In this document: piece after piece, positions 7,816 to 18,057 of the stretch | Position numbering within the stretch: the first letter of the stretch is position 1 | How the letters are laid out: every line of letters starts with the position of its first letter | From: Dyadobacter linearis | GTDB taxonomy: Bacteria > Bacteroidota > Bacteroidia > Cytophagales > Spirosomataceae | Reading direction: 5' to 3' | Length of the DNA stretch: 64,000 bases | Assembly: GCF_907165045.1 (NCBI RefSeq) | Contig: NZ_CAJRAU010000008.1 | Coordinates: forward strand, 1-64,000 | Notes under the pieces: generated by a model | What the model was told of the DNA's origin: nothing | The model's input: the letters and a program-made list of their open reading frames with translations, nothing else | The model's database searches: none | Program-made: the position numbers and the translations under genes

Positions 7816-10770
7816 CTATTTGGTACTAAAATCGACTTTTTTTAATGCTTCGCTGGGTGGATACCCGAAGTGCTGTGCAAAACTGGTGGAGAAATTGGAA
7901 GGATTTCCATAACCGACCTGATACCCTATTTCAGCCACAGTACCGGCATTTTTCCGGAGCAGTTCCAGCGCCTTTTCCATGCGTACAGTCCTGATCAGAT
8001 CGCCGGGCGTTTGGTTGATCAGCGCTTTCAGCTTGCGATGAAGTTGTGTCCTGCTGAGGTTTACGTCGCTCGCGAGCAGCTCTGCACTGTATGTTTCGTC
8101 CGACAAATGTGTTTCCAGCGCGGCGCGTATCTTGGTTAAAAAGGTTTGTTCGATCGAAGGCAGTTCGGCGGTGTGCGTGAGCCAGAGGTTGTTGCTGTTG
8201 TATTTTTCGCGCAGTAACTGCCGCGTAGTGACCAGGTTTTCGATCTGGGCGATCAGCTCCGCTTCGTGGAATGGTTTTCGGAGATAAGCGTCAGCGCCGG
8301 TTTGCAAGCCCGTGAGCCTGCTGGGCATATCTACTTTGGCGGTCAGGATAATGACCGGAATGTGGCTGGTTTTCTCATTGCTCTTGATATCCGCACATAC
8401 CTGGTAACCGTCTTTTACCGGCATCATCAGATCGGTGATGATCAGATCGGGGACGGTGTCCAATGCGAGATTATATCCCTGTTCGCCATTTTCAGCTTCC
8501 AGGATCCGGTAATTGCCGGAGAGTGAAGAGCGGATAAACGTGCGGAGGTCCGCATTATCTTCAATCACCAATACCAGATGTGAATCCGGCGCCCGTGAAA
8601 ATGCTTTGTGATCAGGAAGTGAAGTCGGGACCGTCAGTGACTGTTCTGCTATTTGAATACTTTCAGAATCGGGCTGTTCCGCCGCCATTTCCACTGGAAT
8701 ATGCACCGTTACGACGGTTCCTTTGCCGGGTTCGCTTTTAACTTCAATACTACCTTTCAATAAATCAACCAGCTCTTTTGTCAGCGCCAGGCCGATGCCG
8801 GTACCTTCCTGCGGCCGGATATCCGATGAATCGGCCTGGTAAAACCGGTCGAATATATAGGGAAGTTTTTCAGCCGGGATCCCGGTGCCAGTATCTGTAA
8901 CCGTGGCGACCAGCTCAGTTGAATGATCTCTTTGATTAAAAATAACAGAGACAAAAATGCCGCCGCTGTGCGTGAACTTCACCGCATTGGATATCAGGTT
9001 ATAAAAGATATTTTCCAGCTTGTCCTTATCCGTATTCGCGGTGAATTTTTGCGCAGCTGCTGAAAAATGAATGCTAACCTGCTTCTGGTTAGCGAGCGTT
9101 TCAAACGAATAGGTAATGCTTTTTATAAAACCGACCACTTCCAGAGGCAATTTGTTCAGTTCCATTTTTCCGGCTTCCAGTTTGCTCAGATCCAGCAGCT
9201 CGTTGATCATTTTAAGCAGCCTCTTCGCGTTTCTGGCGATCAGGCCGAGCTGGCTGCGCATTTCTGTGTCCCGGGTTTGGGATAAAATACGTTCCGCCGG
9301 ACCGAGTATCAATGTAAGCGGGGTACGGAATTCGTGGGTCAGGTTGATGAAAAACCGGGATTTGAATGTGTCCAGCTCACGCAGTTTGTCGGCTTGCTCC
9401 TGAACCTGAGCGGTTCTTTCTTTTACCGTTTTTTCAAGGGTAACTGCTTGTTGTTCAATTAATTCACGTTTATCCTGTTCTGCGAGCAGTTTTTGGGAAG
9501 ATAGTGCTTCCACTTCTGCCAGCTGCCGGCTCAGGTCCCTGTTTGTTCTTGCAAAATCCAGTGCAAGGAAAATGGAAAAGCAGAGCGGCATAAAAAGTAG
9601 CCCCACCGCCATAAACCGGTCTATCAAATGCAGCTTGCCCGCAAAAAGATTAAGTATATCAACCCCGACAAAAAAGAAGAACAGGGCAGTAATAAACATG
9701 CCCAAACCAATCAGCCAGACACCTTTTCTCCCATTCCGCGAAGCTATGAAAATCTCCCTGAGCCCGTCGATGATTACCGCCAGAAAATACAGGTTAAATA
9801 TGTCGTCACGCGCAGAATCGTGGAAAAAGCCGAACATGATCACATAGTATATTCCCGGCATCAGAAACAGCACGAGCCGCAGCCAGGTGAGTTTTGTACC
9901 CGCAATTTTATATAACAGTAAACCCGCGGCAATGGTAGTGAGCGTTTTGGAAACGTCGAAAGCCGGCCACATATATGCTTGCAGGTAGGGATCCGAAAGT
10001 ACCTGATTAAAGTATCGGAAAATCTGCGTCGCAGCCGCAAAACCGACAAAAAGCGCATAATACAGATTTGCTTTTTGTTTGGGATAAAAAAAGAAGAGGA
10101 ACAAATGCAGCAAAGCAAATGCGAACATGGCCGCAATGCTCATTAACATATACTCCTGACTATCTGAGCTTAGTTTCAAGACAGGCAACATCATTTCATA
10201 CACCCCGATCCAGGCCTGGAAACCTGTAAAATTTGCAAATGCCGGCGTATAGTTGGCATACCGGATCGCGAGCACGATCGTGTCGGATTGCGGGGCTTCA
10301 AACGGGATCAGCTGATCGGGCGCGCGTTTCGGGATCGTTTCAGCTTTGTTACGCCCTATTTGACCATATCTGCCCTTTTTGACACCATTGATAAAGATTT
10401 CAGAAGCCCCATCGTGGTTGATCCGAAAAGCGAGTGTTTGGCCCGCCAGCGTCGAATCCGTGACCAGCCGCAGCCGGAACCAGCCACTTCCTTTCCAGTT
10501 TTTTGGCAGATTATCTTCTCCAAAAACACTTCCTACCTCAGCCCAGTCGCGATCCTGATATTTAGCAGATGCCCACTCGGGCGAATCTCCCGGATGGAAT
10601 TTCCATTTCAGTCCTTGCAGCGAAAATGAATTGGTTTTATTGATCAGACTGTCAGACGAAATCGGTACAGCAGCTGACTGAGCGAGTATTTCGCCGGAAT
10701 AGAGAAAGCAACAAAGCAACAGAAGCAGGTTTTTCGGTTGCTTGAATATGTTTCTCAGTATCCCGATCAT
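7816..10770 (-). CDS. Hybrid sensor histidine kinase/response regulator with AraC output domain
   Basis: A 984-residue single-protein two-component system. In order: signal peptide (1-31); periplasmic jelly-roll-like domain (about 45-195) resembling the carbohydrate-binding region of 7TMR-DISM proteins; seven-helix membrane part (about 208-405); coiled coil (405-470); HisKA with phospho-His 479 in NLTHEFRTPL; HATPase with DTGTGIP at 626-632 and GTGIGLAL at 656-663; receiver domain with Asp 780 in IITDLMMP; AraC-type helix-turn-helix (about 880-980). All catalytic residues are present. Such proteins sense an external ligand, often a sugar, and activate nearby transport or degradation genes. 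No polysaccharide-degrading genes are adjacent; the nearest candidate target is the SusC/SusD pair at 13.3 kb. Confidence 0.93.
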   Translation of the reverse strand: MIGILRNIFKQPKNLLLLLCCFLYSGEILAQSAAVPISSDSLINKTNSFSLQGLKWKFHPGDSPEWASAKYQDRDWAEVGSVFGEDNLPKNWKGSGWFRLRLVTDSTLAGQTLAFRINHDGASEIFINGVKKGRYGQIGRNKAETIPKRAPDQLIPFEAPQSDTIVLAIRYANYTPAFANFTGFQAWIGVYEMMLPVLKLSSDSQEYMLMSIAAMFAFALLHLFLFFFYPKQKANLYYALFVGFAAATQIFRYFNQVLSDPYLQAYMWPAFDVSKTLTTIAAGLLLYKIAGTKLTWLRLVLFLMPGIYYVIMFGFFHDSARDDIFNLYFLAVIIDGLREIFIASRNGRKGVWLIGLGMFITALFFFFVGVDILNLFAGKLHLIDRFMAVGLLFMPLCFSIFLALDFARTNRDLSRQLAEVEALSSQKLLAEQDKRELIEQQAVTLEKTVKERTAQVQEQADKLRELDTFKSRFFINLTHEFRTPLTLILGPAERILSQTRDTEMRSQLGLIARNAKRLLKMINELLDLSKLEAGKMELNKLPLEVVGFIKSITYSFETLANQKQVSIHFSAAAQKFTANTDKDKLENIFYNLISNAVKFTHSGGIFVSVIFNQRDHSTELVATVTDTGTGIPAEKLPYIFDRFYQADSSDIRPQEGTGIGLALTKELVDLLKGSIEVKSEPGKGTVVTVHIPVEMAAEQPDSESIQIAEQSLTVPTSLPDHKAFSRAPDSHLVLVIEDNADLRTFIRSSLSGNYRILEAENGEQGYNLALDTVPDLIITDLMMPVKDGYQVCADIKSNEKTSHIPVIILTAKVDMPSRLTGLQTGADAYLRKPFHEAELIAQIENLVTTRQLLREKYNSNNLWLTHTAELPSIEQTFLTKIRAALETHLSDETYSAELLASDVNLSRTQLHRKLKALINQTPGDLIRTVRMEKALELLRKNAGTVAEIGYQVGYGNPSNFSTSFAQHFGYPPSEALKKVDFSTK

Positions 10771-10839
10771 CCAGTTATTACAAATTAAGATTGTACAACT
10801 TAGCGATTGAAAGTCACATAATCAAGCACTTGCAATGCA

Positions 10840-12447
10840 TTACCTTGCAGCTACCTCCGCAGGTTCGGCAAAAAGTCTTTCAGCCATTTTTTTGTCGTGA
10901 CCGTATACGTCTTTCCGGAAATTGAGTTTGCCGGTATGGTCTACCCACGCGGTGAAATAGCCGATAAATACGGGAATTTCGTTTGCGCCACGCAGCCGCA
11001 CGTACTTTTCCTTGCCGCTATTCATCGCAGCTGTAATTTTCCCGGAAGTCCAGGTTGAATCTTTGCGTAGCAGGAACTCCGCCAGCTTTTTAGGTTCCGA
11101 CAAACGAATGCAACCGTGGCTGAATGCCCGCTGCGACTCGCCGAAAAGGCTTTTGGAAGGTGTATCGTGCAGGTAAATATTATAACTGTTTGGAAAAAGG
11201 AATTTGACCAGCCCCAGCGAGTTAGACTTTCCAGGCTTTTGCCGCACGCTGTTCCCATTCCACTCCATATTGTGCCGCGCCAGATAGTTCTTGTTCTTCT
11301 TAATGCCGGGCAGGATTTCGTTTTTCAGAATGCTCGGCGGGATATTCCAATAGGGGCTGAAAACGACCTGATTTAGTTTTCCGGCAAATATCACCGTACT
11401 GTGCGCCTCTGAGCCGACTACTACATTCATATCAAATGCAAGCTCGCCCTTTTCGTACATATGAAGTCGGAATTCGGGGATATTGACGAGGATATAGTCG
11501 GTTGCCGGTGCAGCGGGTACCCAGCGAATGCGTTCCATATTGATCAGCATCAGACGAATCCTTTCGCTCACGGGCACATTCAATTCCTTCATAAATGCAG
11601 GCCCGATTTCCCCCGAAGCCTTTAAACCCATTCTGGTTTGAAATGATTTTACGCCCGCCACCAGCATAGAATCGAAGATATCGGTAGAGTCGCCGGGTTC
11701 CATATCCTGCAACAGAGCGAGTCTTCTTTTTATTTCCGCGATTACCGGCGAGCTGTCGCCCAGTTTCAGTTTTTTGACCGGTTCCAGTTCTGGCCAATCC
11801 TCGTTTTTGAGCGAATTATAGAGTTTCAACTGCTCTTTCAACAGGTTGTACTGCCGGTTCACGGGTTCGTAAGACGCTACATTTTCTCCTTTATTTTTTA
11901 GAAGAGAATCCAGAAAAGCGCCGGGATTGATCTTTTTCCGCGGGATAAACCAGTTGAGTTCCTGAATATTTAAACTGCCGTCGCCGGAATATGCTTTTTC
12001 GGTATAATTAAAAAAATGCTCGGTCAATGCCAGCTCGGTATTGATCACCAGGGGATCTGTCGGTACAATGCGTTTCAAGGTTTCCAGTGAATCTATTTGC
12101 GACATCAGTTTCGCGTCGTAAAGCGAGCTGTCGCCTGAACCGTGGATGTAATCGTTTTGCAAACTCAGAAAAGTCTGCACAAAATCGGCCATACCATCGG
12201 GAAAAAACCAGGCAAACTGATAGTTCCGGCGATTGTAAAAGCTTCGGATCTTATTGACCGTGCTATCCTGCATACTCCGCGTTTCCACAAAACGGCCGAG
12301 CGCAGTTGTGTCGATAAAAAGCTCGGTGAAGGAATTTTCAACCTTAATAGTTGTGTCCCGCACCGCAATTTCGGGTTGCTGTTTTTCTTTGGTTTTACAG
12401 GAAGCAAATAGCCCGCAAGCGATAACGAACAAGAATAGGATTCGCAT
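10840..12447 (-). CDS. L,D-transpeptidase (YcbB-like) lipoprotein
   Basis: A 535-residue envelope enzyme of the YkuD family that makes 3-3 cross-links in peptidoglycan or attaches proteins to it. A lipobox (LFASC) at about residues 13-17 indicates a lipoprotein. There follow a scaffold region, a peptidoglycan-binding domain (LGDSSPVIAEIKRRLALL to GEIGPAFMKELNV, about 230-295) and the YkuD catalytic domain with SHGCIR (His 444, Cys 446). Size and domain order match the large YcbB/LdtD type. It is followed on the minus strand by the hybrid kinase (69 bases), but there is no sign of functional coupling. Confidence 0.92.
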   Translation of the reverse strand: MRILFLFVIACGLFASCKTKEKQQPEIAVRDTTIKVENSFTELFIDTTALGRFVETRSMQDSTVNKIRSFYNRRNYQFAWFFPDGMADFVQTFLSLQNDYIHGSGDSSLYDAKLMSQIDSLETLKRIVPTDPLVINTELALTEHFFNYTEKAYSGDGSLNIQELNWFIPRKKINPGAFLDSLLKNKGENVASYEPVNRQYNLLKEQLKLYNSLKNEDWPELEPVKKLKLGDSSPVIAEIKRRLALLQDMEPGDSTDIFDSMLVAGVKSFQTRMGLKASGEIGPAFMKELNVPVSERIRLMLINMERIRWVPAAPATDYILVNIPEFRLHMYEKGELAFDMNVVVGSEAHSTVIFAGKLNQVVFSPYWNIPPSILKNEILPGIKKNKNYLARHNMEWNGNSVRQKPGKSNSLGLVKFLFPNSYNIYLHDTPSKSLFGESQRAFSHGCIRLSEPKKLAEFLLRKDSTWTSGKITAAMNSGKEKYVRLRGANEIPVFIGYFTAWVDHTGKLNFRKDVYGHDKKMAERLFAEPAEVAAR

Positions 12448-12528
12448 AGAGAAGTGAGATGGTAGCCGAAACTTAACTTTTATTTCGTTCCAAAGCGCAT
12501 CTTTCTTCGATTAATCGGGCGCGGGGCG

Positions 12529-12945
12529 TTAATCGAATTTTTTCCGCAACCCTCTCACCAGCTTCCGCACCGAGGCCGATTGCGAATTGAACCCGTTTGC
12601 GCCGTTTGGGGCGGCTTTATAATATTCAGACTGCCATATTTCGCGGTTATCTTTTGTCACAAACGACGCGCTCAATGCCACCGCTTTCCCACCCCAGGAA
12701 GTCCAGGTAACGCCGCCGGATATTTTGGTATCAAGTTTTAAAATCACATCCGCCTCACTTTTTGAAGAAGCTATTTTCCAGTAACCCCATTCGGCCAATA
12801 CACTTTTAAGCTCCTCGCCGGCGCTTTTTCCTACGTCTGTTTTATTGCTTTCTATGTACACCGACTTGCCTTTTTGCAGCGCCTCGTCTTGCGCGGCGGC
12901 CAGCAGCGGAAATAGTATGAGCATCAAAAATGAAATCCGTTTCAT
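12529..12945 (-). CDS. Small secreted protein of unknown function
   Basis: A 138-residue exported protein. The start was moved to ATG 12945, which gives a clean signal peptide (MKRISFLMLILFPLLAAAQ). The mature part has VYIESNKTDVGKSAGEELKSVL followed by EADVILKLDTKI and REIWQSEYYKA, a pattern of an alpha/beta domain like those in lipoproteins that scavenge or assemble at the outer membrane (DUF4136-like layout), but I cannot name a family with confidence. It lies 81 bases upstream of the L,D-transpeptidase on the same strand. Confidence 0.65.
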   Translation of the reverse strand: MKRISFLMLILFPLLAAAQDEALQKGKSVYIESNKTDVGKSAGEELKSVLAEWGYWKIASSKSEADVILKLDTKISGGVTWTSWGGKAVALSASFVTKDNREIWQSEYYKAAPNGANGFNSQSASVRKLVRGLRKKFD

Positions 12946-13189
12946 AGTGTTTGTGATTTGGTACAATGCAAAATTCGGGATTAAATCCACCCGGCACCAT
13001 CCCTGAAATCAGCCATATTTCTATACAAAGCTGGTAGATCATAATTTCCCGGAAATTTTCTCTGTATCCGGGCACAATTCAATTGCGGTTTGTGTTTGAT
13101 AAACTCAGACCTGGTAATCAGGGAATAAGACAAATAAATTTATTTACTCTATAAATTCGATAGAGAATAAATATTTAGACACTTTTTAA

Positions 13190-13197
13190 TAAATTTG
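13190..13197 (+). promoter_or_regulatory. Candidate Bacteroidota -7 box upstream of SusC
   Basis: TAAATTTG at 13190-13197 fits the Bacteroidota primary-sigma -7 consensus TAnnTTTG and stands 82 bases before the SusC start. The upstream TTTG-like -33 element is weak (TTTAG near 13174). The 334-base gap between the divergent genes at 12945 and 13280 holds no gene that I can support; the stretch 13130-13200 is very AT-rich, as expected for a promoter. Confidence 0.4.
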
Positions 13198-13279
13198 CAG
13201 CGAAATCAATACTTAAAGGCTAATACGGGTTTAGTGCAATCTCAAAAGAAAATCTCACCACTCTTACAATAATACAATT

Positions 13280-16200
13280 ATGAAAATACGGTTTCTCTAC
13301 CTTTTTCTGCTGACTTTCCTGGCGACCGGATTTGTCAGCGCGCAGCAGCGGGTTATTACCGGGATAATAACCGACGCTGGCGATGGTTCTCCTCTACCGG
13401 GTGCTTCGGTGGCTGTAAAAGGCACTTCATCAGGTACACTTTCTGATGCGGACGGCGCATTCAGTCTCAATGTGAATGACGATGCCTCTATTCTGGTGGT
13501 ATCTTTTATTGGTTATCTGGCCCAGGATGTGGCGATCGGGAATGTTGACAAGATCAGTGTCGCATTGAAAGCCGATACCAAGATCCTCAACGAAGTAGTA
13601 GTAACTGCACTCGGTATCTCGCGTGAAAAACGTGCATTGGGTTACGCGGTGCAGGAAATAAAGGGTGAAGCTTTGCAAACAAGGCCTACCAATGCATTGA
13701 GCGCACTTTCGGGTGAAGTAGCTGGCTTGCAGGTGGTTACTTCCGGTGGAAATATGGGCGGCTCGTCACGTGTACTTTTGCGCGGGGTCAATTCTATTTC
13801 AGGAAACAACCAGCCATTGTACGTAATCGACGGAACACCGATCGACAATGCGGATCTGAACAGCGCAGCGACGAGCTCGGGAAGCGGCGGGAAAGATGTA
13901 GGTAATATGATCCAGGATCTGAACCCAGACGATATTGAGAATATTTCGGTGTTGAAAGGACCTTCCGCGGCGGCACTTTACGGAACGCGCGCTGCGAACG
14001 GTGTAATTTTGATCACGACTAAAAAAGGAAAAGAAAACAGCAAAGTGAACCTGACGCTGAATACGGGTATTGAATTTGAAAATATCGTTCGTCTTCCAAA
14101 ACGTCAGAAACTGTATGGCGGTGGGTTTTCAAGCACATTTCAGCAAGCTAATATCGGTGGTACCAATTACAATATCGCCGAATATGCGGTAGACGAAAGC
14201 TGGGGTCCAAAGCTCGACGGAACACCCGTTTTGCATTGGTATAACCTTGATCCTGAGAATACTGCCGATTACCTCAATCCGCAACCGTGGATTTACCCTA
14301 AAAACGATGTACATACTTTCTTCGAAACGGGTGTGGCCAATACAAACAGTCTGTCGGTGAGCGGCGGGAATGCGAATTCTACTTACAGGCTTTCTTACAC
14401 CAATAAAAATGTAAAAGGTACCGTACCGAATTCTTCTTTGAAACGGAATTCGATCAACTTTTCGGGCTCTTCGCAGCTGGGTAAGTTGAAGGTTTATAAT
14501 AATTTCAATTACATCAAAAATCAGTCTACCGGCCGGCCGTGGACAGGTGCTACCAATAGGAATATTATCCTGGAAGCATTTCAATGGGGAGCAGTGCAGG
14601 TGGATTACGAAAAGCTGAAAAACTATAAAAGAGCCGACGGAACGCAGATTTTGTGGAACCGCAGCGGCTATCAGAATACGCCGGCTGGCGAAGCTGCCAA
14701 GTTTATTGATAACCCATATTGGTCGGCCTACGAAAGTTACCTGGACGAAAACCGGGATCGTTTTTACGGAAATGTAGGTCTGGTTTACGACGTGAACAGC
14801 TGGCTGAAAGTGAGCGGAAAAGTGAATGCGGACCTTTACAATTATCAGTACCAGGATCGCATTGCGGTGTATTCACGCACGCAATCTCAATACCAGGAGT
14901 ATAATAATAATTTCAGCGAGTTCAACTACGAGTTGCTGGCTTCTGCGAATAAGAGCTGGGGAGATATTTCTTTGAATGTGAATGCAGGAGGAAACCTCAT
15001 GAGCCAGCGCCGTCGCATCAGCGACGCTGTAACGCAGGGTGGTTTGATCATTCCTGAATATTATAACCTGAAAAATGCGAGCTCGGTTTTGGTCAATTCC
15101 AATTCGTACCAGAAACAGATCAACTCGCTTTTTGGAAGTTTCTCACTGGGCTGGAAAAGTTTGCTTTTCGTAGATGGAACCGTGCGTAACGACTGGTCGT
15201 CTACGCTGCCGATCGGACGAAATTCATTCACATATCCTTCGTTAACAACGAGTTTGATATTAAGCGAGCTCAATGGAATTAAAGATGTGAGCTGGCTGGA
15301 TTTTGCCAAAGTTCGCCTCGGCTGGGCGCAGGTGGGTAACGATACCGATCCTTACCAGTTGCAGCGCGCTTACGAAGCTACCCAATCTTTCGACGGTCTG
15401 GCTTCTTACAGGCTACCAACGCAGCTGAATAACCAGGCCTTGAAACCGGAGATCACCAGTTCGTGGGAAACGGGGCTGAGCTTGCAGGCATTTAAAAACA
15501 GGGTAGGGCTCGACGTGACTTACTATGATAATGTGAGCCGCAACCAGATCATCAATATCCCCGTTTCTTCTGCTTTCGGGTACGATTCGAAGGTGATCAA
15601 TGCGGGTAAGATCAATAACAAAGGGGTGGAAGTTACATTAACCGGCACACCGATCCGCAGCAATGGTTTTGAATGGAATTCCAGCCTTAACTGGTCGCGG
15701 AACCGGAATAAAGTGATCCAGCTGGCACCGGGTGTGAATACTTTCCAGCTGGCAAATAGTCTGGTTACATTGGTGGCACGCGAAGGTCAGCCTTACGGAC
15801 AGATTTTGGGTAACGATTTTATCTACACAACCGACGGTCAGAAAGTGATCAAAGCGGACGGTACTTACGAGCGCGGGCAGCAACTGACGCCGCTGGGTAG
15901 TGTTTTGCCAAAATATCTGTTCGGTTTCCAGAACAGTTTCACTTACAAAAACTTCAACCTTGGATTTTTGGTAGATGGTCGCGTAGGCGGAAAATTCTTC
16001 TCGCAAACCTACAAAGTTGGAATGTACGCAGGTGTGCTCGAAAAAACGGCTGCCAACAATGTGCGTGAAACGGGCGTGGTGCTCGACGGTGTGAAAGGGA
16101 CAGTGACCTACAATGCCGACGGAACTTACTCGGTGAGCAATATTTCACCCAACGATACCCGCATTACGGCGCAGGCCTGGGCGCGGGGCGAATACAGCGG

Positions 16201-16459
16201 CCCGACGCCGCAAACGATCTTCGACGCGACATTCGTGAAGCTGCGCGAGGTCACATTCGGATACAGTCTGCCACTGGCGAACAAAACAGTGAAATCGATT
16301 TACTTCGGATTGTACGGCAGAAACCTGGTGAACATTTACACAGCCAGCAAATACATCGATCCTGAATTCACAAGCAGCGGCGGTAATATTCAGGGATTGG
16401 AAGGTGGAAGCATTCCGGTGCCGGCGACTTACGGTTTGAATGTGAATGTGAAGTTTTAA
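13280..16459 (+). CDS. SusC/RagA family TonB-linked outer-membrane transporter
   Basis: A 1059-residue outer-membrane importer. Signal peptide at 1-21 (ending FVSAQ), carboxypeptidase-regulatory-like beta-sandwich (about 24-110), then the TonB box/plug region (about 115-235, with VVVTALGISREKRALGYAVQE and the SusC-type RGVNSISGNNQPLYVIDG block), then a long 22-strand barrel. It works with the SusD lipoprotein encoded 33 bases downstream to bind and import a large ligand, usually a glycan or peptide. No glycoside hydrolase or peptidase accompanies the pair, so the substrate cannot be read from context. No anti-sigma/ECF pair is adjacent. Confidence 0.95.
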   Translation: MKIRFLYLFLLTFLATGFVSAQQRVITGIITDAGDGSPLPGASVAVKGTSSGTLSDADGAFSLNVNDDASILVVSFIGYLAQDVAIGNVDKISVALKADTKILNEVVVTALGISREKRALGYAVQEIKGEALQTRPTNALSALSGEVAGLQVVTSGGNMGGSSRVLLRGVNSISGNNQPLYVIDGTPIDNADLNSAATSSGSGGKDVGNMIQDLNPDDIENISVLKGPSAAALYGTRAANGVILITTKKGKENSKVNLTLNTGIEFENIVRLPKRQKLYGGGFSSTFQQANIGGTNYNIAEYAVDESWGPKLDGTPVLHWYNLDPENTADYLNPQPWIYPKNDVHTFFETGVANTNSLSVSGGNANSTYRLSYTNKNVKGTVPNSSLKRNSINFSGSSQLGKLKVYNNFNYIKNQSTGRPWTGATNRNIILEAFQWGAVQVDYEKLKNYKRADGTQILWNRSGYQNTPAGEAAKFIDNPYWSAYESYLDENRDRFYGNVGLVYDVNSWLKVSGKVNADLYNYQYQDRIAVYSRTQSQYQEYNNNFSEFNYELLASANKSWGDISLNVNAGGNLMSQRRRISDAVTQGGLIIPEYYNLKNASSVLVNSNSYQKQINSLFGSFSLGWKSLLFVDGTVRNDWSSTLPIGRNSFTYPSLTTSLILSELNGIKDVSWLDFAKVRLGWAQVGNDTDPYQLQRAYEATQSFDGLASYRLPTQLNNQALKPEITSSWETGLSLQAFKNRVGLDVTYYDNVSRNQIINIPVSSAFGYDSKVINAGKINNKGVEVTLTGTPIRSNGFEWNSSLNWSRNRNKVIQLAPGVNTFQLANSLVTLVAREGQPYGQILGNDFIYTTDGQKVIKADGTYERGQQLTPLGSVLPKYLFGFQNSFTYKNFNLGFLVDGRVGGKFFSQTYKVGMYAGVLEKTAANNVRETGVVLDGVKGTVTYNADGTYSVSNISPNDTRITAQAWARGEYSGPTPQTIFDATFVKLREVTFGYSLPLANKTVKSIYFGLYGRNLVNIYTASKYIDPEFTSSGGNIQGLEGGSIPVPATYGLNVNVKF

Positions 16460-16492
16460 GCCAGCTTATTTAAAAGTTAAAAATTGAAGATC

Positions 16493-18046
16493 ATGCAAAA
16501 GTTCATATATCAAAAAAGCAGTTTTTTACTCGCGATTGGCTCAGTAGCATTGCTTGCCTCATGCAGCGACAGCTATTTTGAGGATATCAATAAAGACCCG
16601 AACCGGCCGGTAAATGCAACAACCACGACGATTTTGTTGAATGCTGAAAAACAGGCGATCGATAACATTCGTAACGAAAACAGTTCACTCCGCGGAACCC
16701 AGCTTTTTGCGCAGTATTACAGCCAGAATATTTACAGCGACCAGTCGCGCTACGACATTCCGCGCTCTTATTCGGATACTTATTGGAGCAATGCTTACAA
16801 GGCGCTCAACAACCTGAACGAGATCATTATCCTCAATACCGACCCGGCTAAAAAAGACGTGGCGGCGGCTGGTGTGGCGGGTACCAATGCAAACCATATC
16901 GCGATCGCGCGGATTTTGAAAGCTTACGTTTTCCAGAACCTGACTGACGTTTTCGGAGATGTACCTTACCAATCTTACGGTAACCCGGATCCTGAATTTC
17001 AGGCTTTGCAACAAGCTCCCGAGAACCTGAGTCCGGCTTATGCAAGCCAGCAGAAAATTTACCAGGATATCCTGAATGAGCTGAAAGCGGCAGGCGATAC
17101 TTTGATCAAGTACAAAACGGCGACTACATTCGGGAATTACGATGTGATTTATAAAGGTAAAAATGAGTTGTGGGCCAAATTTGCGAACTCGCTTCGTCTG
17201 CGTATTGCTACCCGGATCAGAACCAAGCTACCGGCTGAGTCGAATGCACATTTTGAAGACGCTTTGGCAAAAGGTGTTTTCACTTCGAATGCAGATAATG
17301 CGGTGTTCAAATACCAGGCACTCGCGCCCAATGAAGCGCCTTTGTACCGCGCTACGGTTACGGCCAATCGCAAAGACTTCGCCGTTTCGCACGTGCTGAT
17401 CAATGCATTGAAAGGACAGATCGGGACAGTGAAAGTGCAGGACCCGCGTTTGCCTATTTACGCAACCAAAAATGCAGCCGGTGAATACGTGGGCCAGCCC
17501 TACGGACTGCCCGTAGCAGCAGCCGGTTTGCTCACAGCCACGGATGTGAGCTTGCCGGGAGCCGCCGTGAATGCAGCTAGTTATGGTGAAGTGTTGCAGG
17601 AATATGCGGAAGTGGCCTTTTTGATATCTGAATATAAAAACTGGGATCAGCAGGAATATATCAAAGGAGTTACTGCTTCCCTGCAAAAATGGGGCGTGGC
17701 GCAGGCAGATATTACGACCTATCTCGCAGCACTTCCGAAAGCAGATAAAGCGAACGTCTTAAACCAGAAATACCTGGCACTTTATACCCAGGGAGACGAA
17801 GCATGGAGCGAGATCCGCCGCACCGGTTATCCTACGTTTTTGGTGAAGCCGGGTGATGTGGTTTGGAGCCGCACTGCGAATGGAGCGACTACGGACTATA
17901 AATTCCAACCGCTTTTCGGAGAAGGCGTTCCATTGCGCTTGTATTACCCGCCTAAGGAGCAGAGCGTAAATCTTGCCAACTACCAGAATGCCGTAAAAGC
18001 GCAGGGTAACGACGATATCACGACCTCTTTATGGTGGAATAAGTAG
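16493..18046 (+). CDS. SusD/RagB-like surface lipoprotein
   Basis: A 517-residue lipoprotein of the SusD_2 type, the lid that closes over the SusC barrel. Lipobox LLASC near residue 24, followed by acidic SDSYFED, which is consistent with surface export. The body is TPR-like (YWSNAYKALNNLNEII; ARILKAYVFQNLTDVFGDVPY is a SusD hallmark read in two pieces). I chose ATG 16493 over an upstream TTG at 16484. It is cotranscribed with SusC and ends 11 bases from the convergent ClC gene with no recognisable terminator between. Confidence 0.94.
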   Translation: MQKFIYQKSSFLLAIGSVALLASCSDSYFEDINKDPNRPVNATTTTILLNAEKQAIDNIRNENSSLRGTQLFAQYYSQNIYSDQSRYDIPRSYSDTYWSNAYKALNNLNEIIILNTDPAKKDVAAAGVAGTNANHIAIARILKAYVFQNLTDVFGDVPYQSYGNPDPEFQALQQAPENLSPAYASQQKIYQDILNELKAAGDTLIKYKTATTFGNYDVIYKGKNELWAKFANSLRLRIATRIRTKLPAESNAHFEDALAKGVFTSNADNAVFKYQALAPNEAPLYRATVTANRKDFAVSHVLINALKGQIGTVKVQDPRLPIYATKNAAGEYVGQPYGLPVAAAGLLTATDVSLPGAAVNAASYGEVLQEYAEVAFLISEYKNWDQQEYIKGVTASLQKWGVAQADITTYLAALPKADKANVLNQKYLALYTQGDEAWSEIRRTGYPTFLVKPGDVVWSRTANGATTDYKFQPLFGEGVPLRLYYPPKEQSVNLANYQNAVKAQGNDDITTSLWWNK

Positions 18047-18057
18047 AGAAAAATGAT